Below the pieces are notes generated by a model that ran no database searches, was not told the origin of the DNA, and saw only the letters and a program-made list of their open reading frames with translations. From the NCBI GenBank assembly GCA_002212985.1, contig NBMY01000077.1, forward strand, positions 1-64,000: DNA of 64,000 nt, in the 5' to 3' direction. This stretch comes from Sphingobacteriales bacterium TSM_CSS (GTDB taxonomy: Bacteria; Bacteroidota; Bacteroidia; Chitinophagales; UBA2359). Of this stretch, positions 62,574-64,000 are shown one piece after another (the stretch's first letter is position 1; every line of letters begins with the position of its first letter). The position numbers were made by a program, and so were the translations under genes.

Positions 62574-64000
62574 GCTCCGACGATTACCTGCCCTGCCACT
62601 ATATCACAAACCGCAGATGCAGGTTTATGTACGGCAATTGTTTCCATAACTCCGGCAACAGCCACTGATGTTTGCAGCACGCCCACGGTAGTTGGAGTGC
62701 GAAGTGACGCATTGGCGTTGAACGCGCCTTACCCGGTAGGAAATACAACTATTACATGGACAGCTACAGATGCATGTGGTAATTACTCGAACTGCGTACA
62801 AACTGTTACTGTTACCGATGATGAGTTGCCGGTTTTGGCACCTTGTCCTGCAAATATAACAGTGTGTGTGGGTGCCACGGTGAACTTTACCGCACCTACT
62901 GCTACTGATAATTGCCCCGGCGTTACAGTGACACAAACCGGCGGTCAACCCAGCGGTATCACCTTTAACAGTACAGGTATAACAACAAATACTTTTGTGG
63001 CTACCGATGCAGCATCCAATCAAAGTGCGCCTTGCAGCTTTACCGTAACGGTTGTTGAAGACCCCACCCTGAGTGCAACGGGCGATGCTACTATTTGCAT
63101 TGGAGGCAGTACCCTGTTAACAGCTACGCCGGCCGGCGGCTTTACCTGCAGCCCTGTAAACTGGGAGGAAAGTGTCAATGGCGTATCGGGTTGGGCGCCC
63201 ATAAGCGGTGGAACGGGTAATACGCTTACCGTAAGTCCCTCTGTCACTACTTATTATCGGGCTGTTTATACCTGTACCGGTAATGGTTGCGACCCCAGTC
63301 CTTTGTATTCGGGTAATGTGTTGGTAGCAGTGGTTAATCCGCCATCTATAAGCGTTTCGGGTGGTGGTTCAATTTGTGCAGGTTCTTCCGCCATTATAAC
63401 CGCATCAACTTCGGGCGGAACCGGCACGTGTGGCATTACCTGGGAAAGCAGCACTAATGGCATTGACTGGGTGGTTATTGCCGGAGAAACCGGTGCCATA
63501 TACACTACGCCTGCATTAAGCACCGGCACTTACTATTACAGGGCAACTTACGGTTGCAGCGGCAGCGGATGTGCGCCAGCCACTGCCGGGGTAACGGTTT
63601 TGGTAAATGCTAATCCGTCACCCGATTTTGGTATGGCCGACTTATCGGTATGTGCCAATGAACAGGGTGTAACCTACACGTTGAGCAGTACATACAACAA
63701 CTATACATGGGCCGTAACAGGCGGCACCATAGCAAGCGGCGGCGGAAGCGTTGATGCCAGCGTAACCGTGAACTGGGGTGCGGCAGGAAATGGCACGGTA
63801 AGTGTTACAGTTTCTGATGGCAATACCTGCAACGGTACAACAACAGCCAATGTTACCATAAACAGCCGCCCTACGGTTACTTACTGCCAAAGCCCCGATT
63901 ATTGCTTAACAAGCGAAGGAGGTGTATCCTTTAACATACAAGGAGGTTTACCGCCCTACACAGTTTCGTGGACACCGGCAGGAGGTACGCCTTCTTCTCC
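62310..64000 (+). CDS. Continuation of the giant surface protein after the frameshift (runs off window)
   Basis: In the frame beginning at 62310 I translated every codon to the window edge and found no stop (563 codons). It begins inside the repeat that was just interrupted (TISGILTAINQEGCSASDAP...), so it is the same protein one frame over, not a new gene. A HYR-like domain follows at about 62580-62820 (PTITCPATISQTADAGLC; WTATDACGNYSNCVQTVTVTD), then Ig-like and PKD-like units with GGTPSS at the edge. The C-terminal sorting domain should lie beyond 64000. Whether the break is real decay or an error in the repeat cannot be told here. Confidence 0.85.

Noticed and set aside
1-64000. tRNA, rRNA, insertion sequences and prophage genes
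   Set aside because: I scanned the intergenic stretches for TTCGA-type tRNA ends, terminal inverted repeats and transposase or integrase motifs and saw none.

Overview
The window reads as a chromosomal segment of a Bacteroidota bacterium, probably from the gliding or Chitinophagales/Saprospirales-like side of the phylum. The grounds are: SprB-type repeats with a gliding-motility C-terminal domain (type B signal of the type IX secretion system, T9SS); a peptidase with a type A T9SS sorting domain; the two-lobed OstA/LptD arrangement, DUF4296 and OstA_2 families typical of the phylum; little sign of Shine-Dalgarno sites; and several promoters of the Bacteroidota form TTTG-N(about 19-21)-TAnnTTTG. 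I see no tRNA, rRNA, transposase, prophage gene or CRISPR array. Family names come from recognising motifs by eye; no database was searched.

Layout. 1-2 kb: the 3' end of a SprB-repeat adhesin. 2-12.3 kb: housekeeping genes on both strands (OB-fold protein, LolA-like protein, M14 carboxypeptidase, glutathione peroxidase, amino acid permease, RidA, RfbA, DapF, CorA). 12.3-19.5 kb: a membrane protein with a PP2C-like domain that has lost its metal ligands and carries TPRs, a HADHB-like thiolase, a CDP-alcohol phosphatidyltransferase, a zinc phospholipase/nuclease-like protein, an AcpH-like protein, and a tandem pair of unknown secreted paralogues. 19.5-31 kb: a TPR-CHAT peptidase-like protein, a phosphodiesterase, an acetyltransferase, P5C dehydrogenase, a Wzz-like protein and a double-DTG aspartic protease with PDZ. 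31-36 kb: a thioredoxin-like protein, a cysteine-rich repeat protein with its own promoter and terminator, a membrane subtilase next to a DUF697-SHOCT protein, and a decayed redoxin gene. 36-44.3 kb: a CoA-transferase and an envelope cluster (amidase, MlaD/MCE, OstA-like; divergent LptD). 44.3-44.6 kb: a 12-copy 22-bp tandem array. 45-64 kb: a secreted repeat protein, a TMTC-like membrane glycosyltransferase with TPRs, and a giant modular surface protein that runs out of the window.

How they fit together. The two ends of the window are large T9SS-type surface proteins. The giant gene at 48.7-64 kb is built from re-used modules: PPC-like, PKD-like, Ig-like, putative-Ig and an unnamed 'GQVYEPGVT' domain, some nearly identical at DNA level. 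Its reading frame breaks at about 62.29 kb, where one 270-bp repeat unit is 2 bp short; the other frame then stays open to the window edge. The amidase/MCE/OstA/LptD block is a coherent outer-membrane biogenesis unit.

Most worth a second look: the frameshift in the giant gene, the degenerate PP2C-TPR membrane protein, the cysteine-rich repeat protein, the redoxin pseudogene, the paired unknown secreted proteins, and the 22-bp array with its 66-bp higher-order period. I do not see a clear new defence or mobile system.
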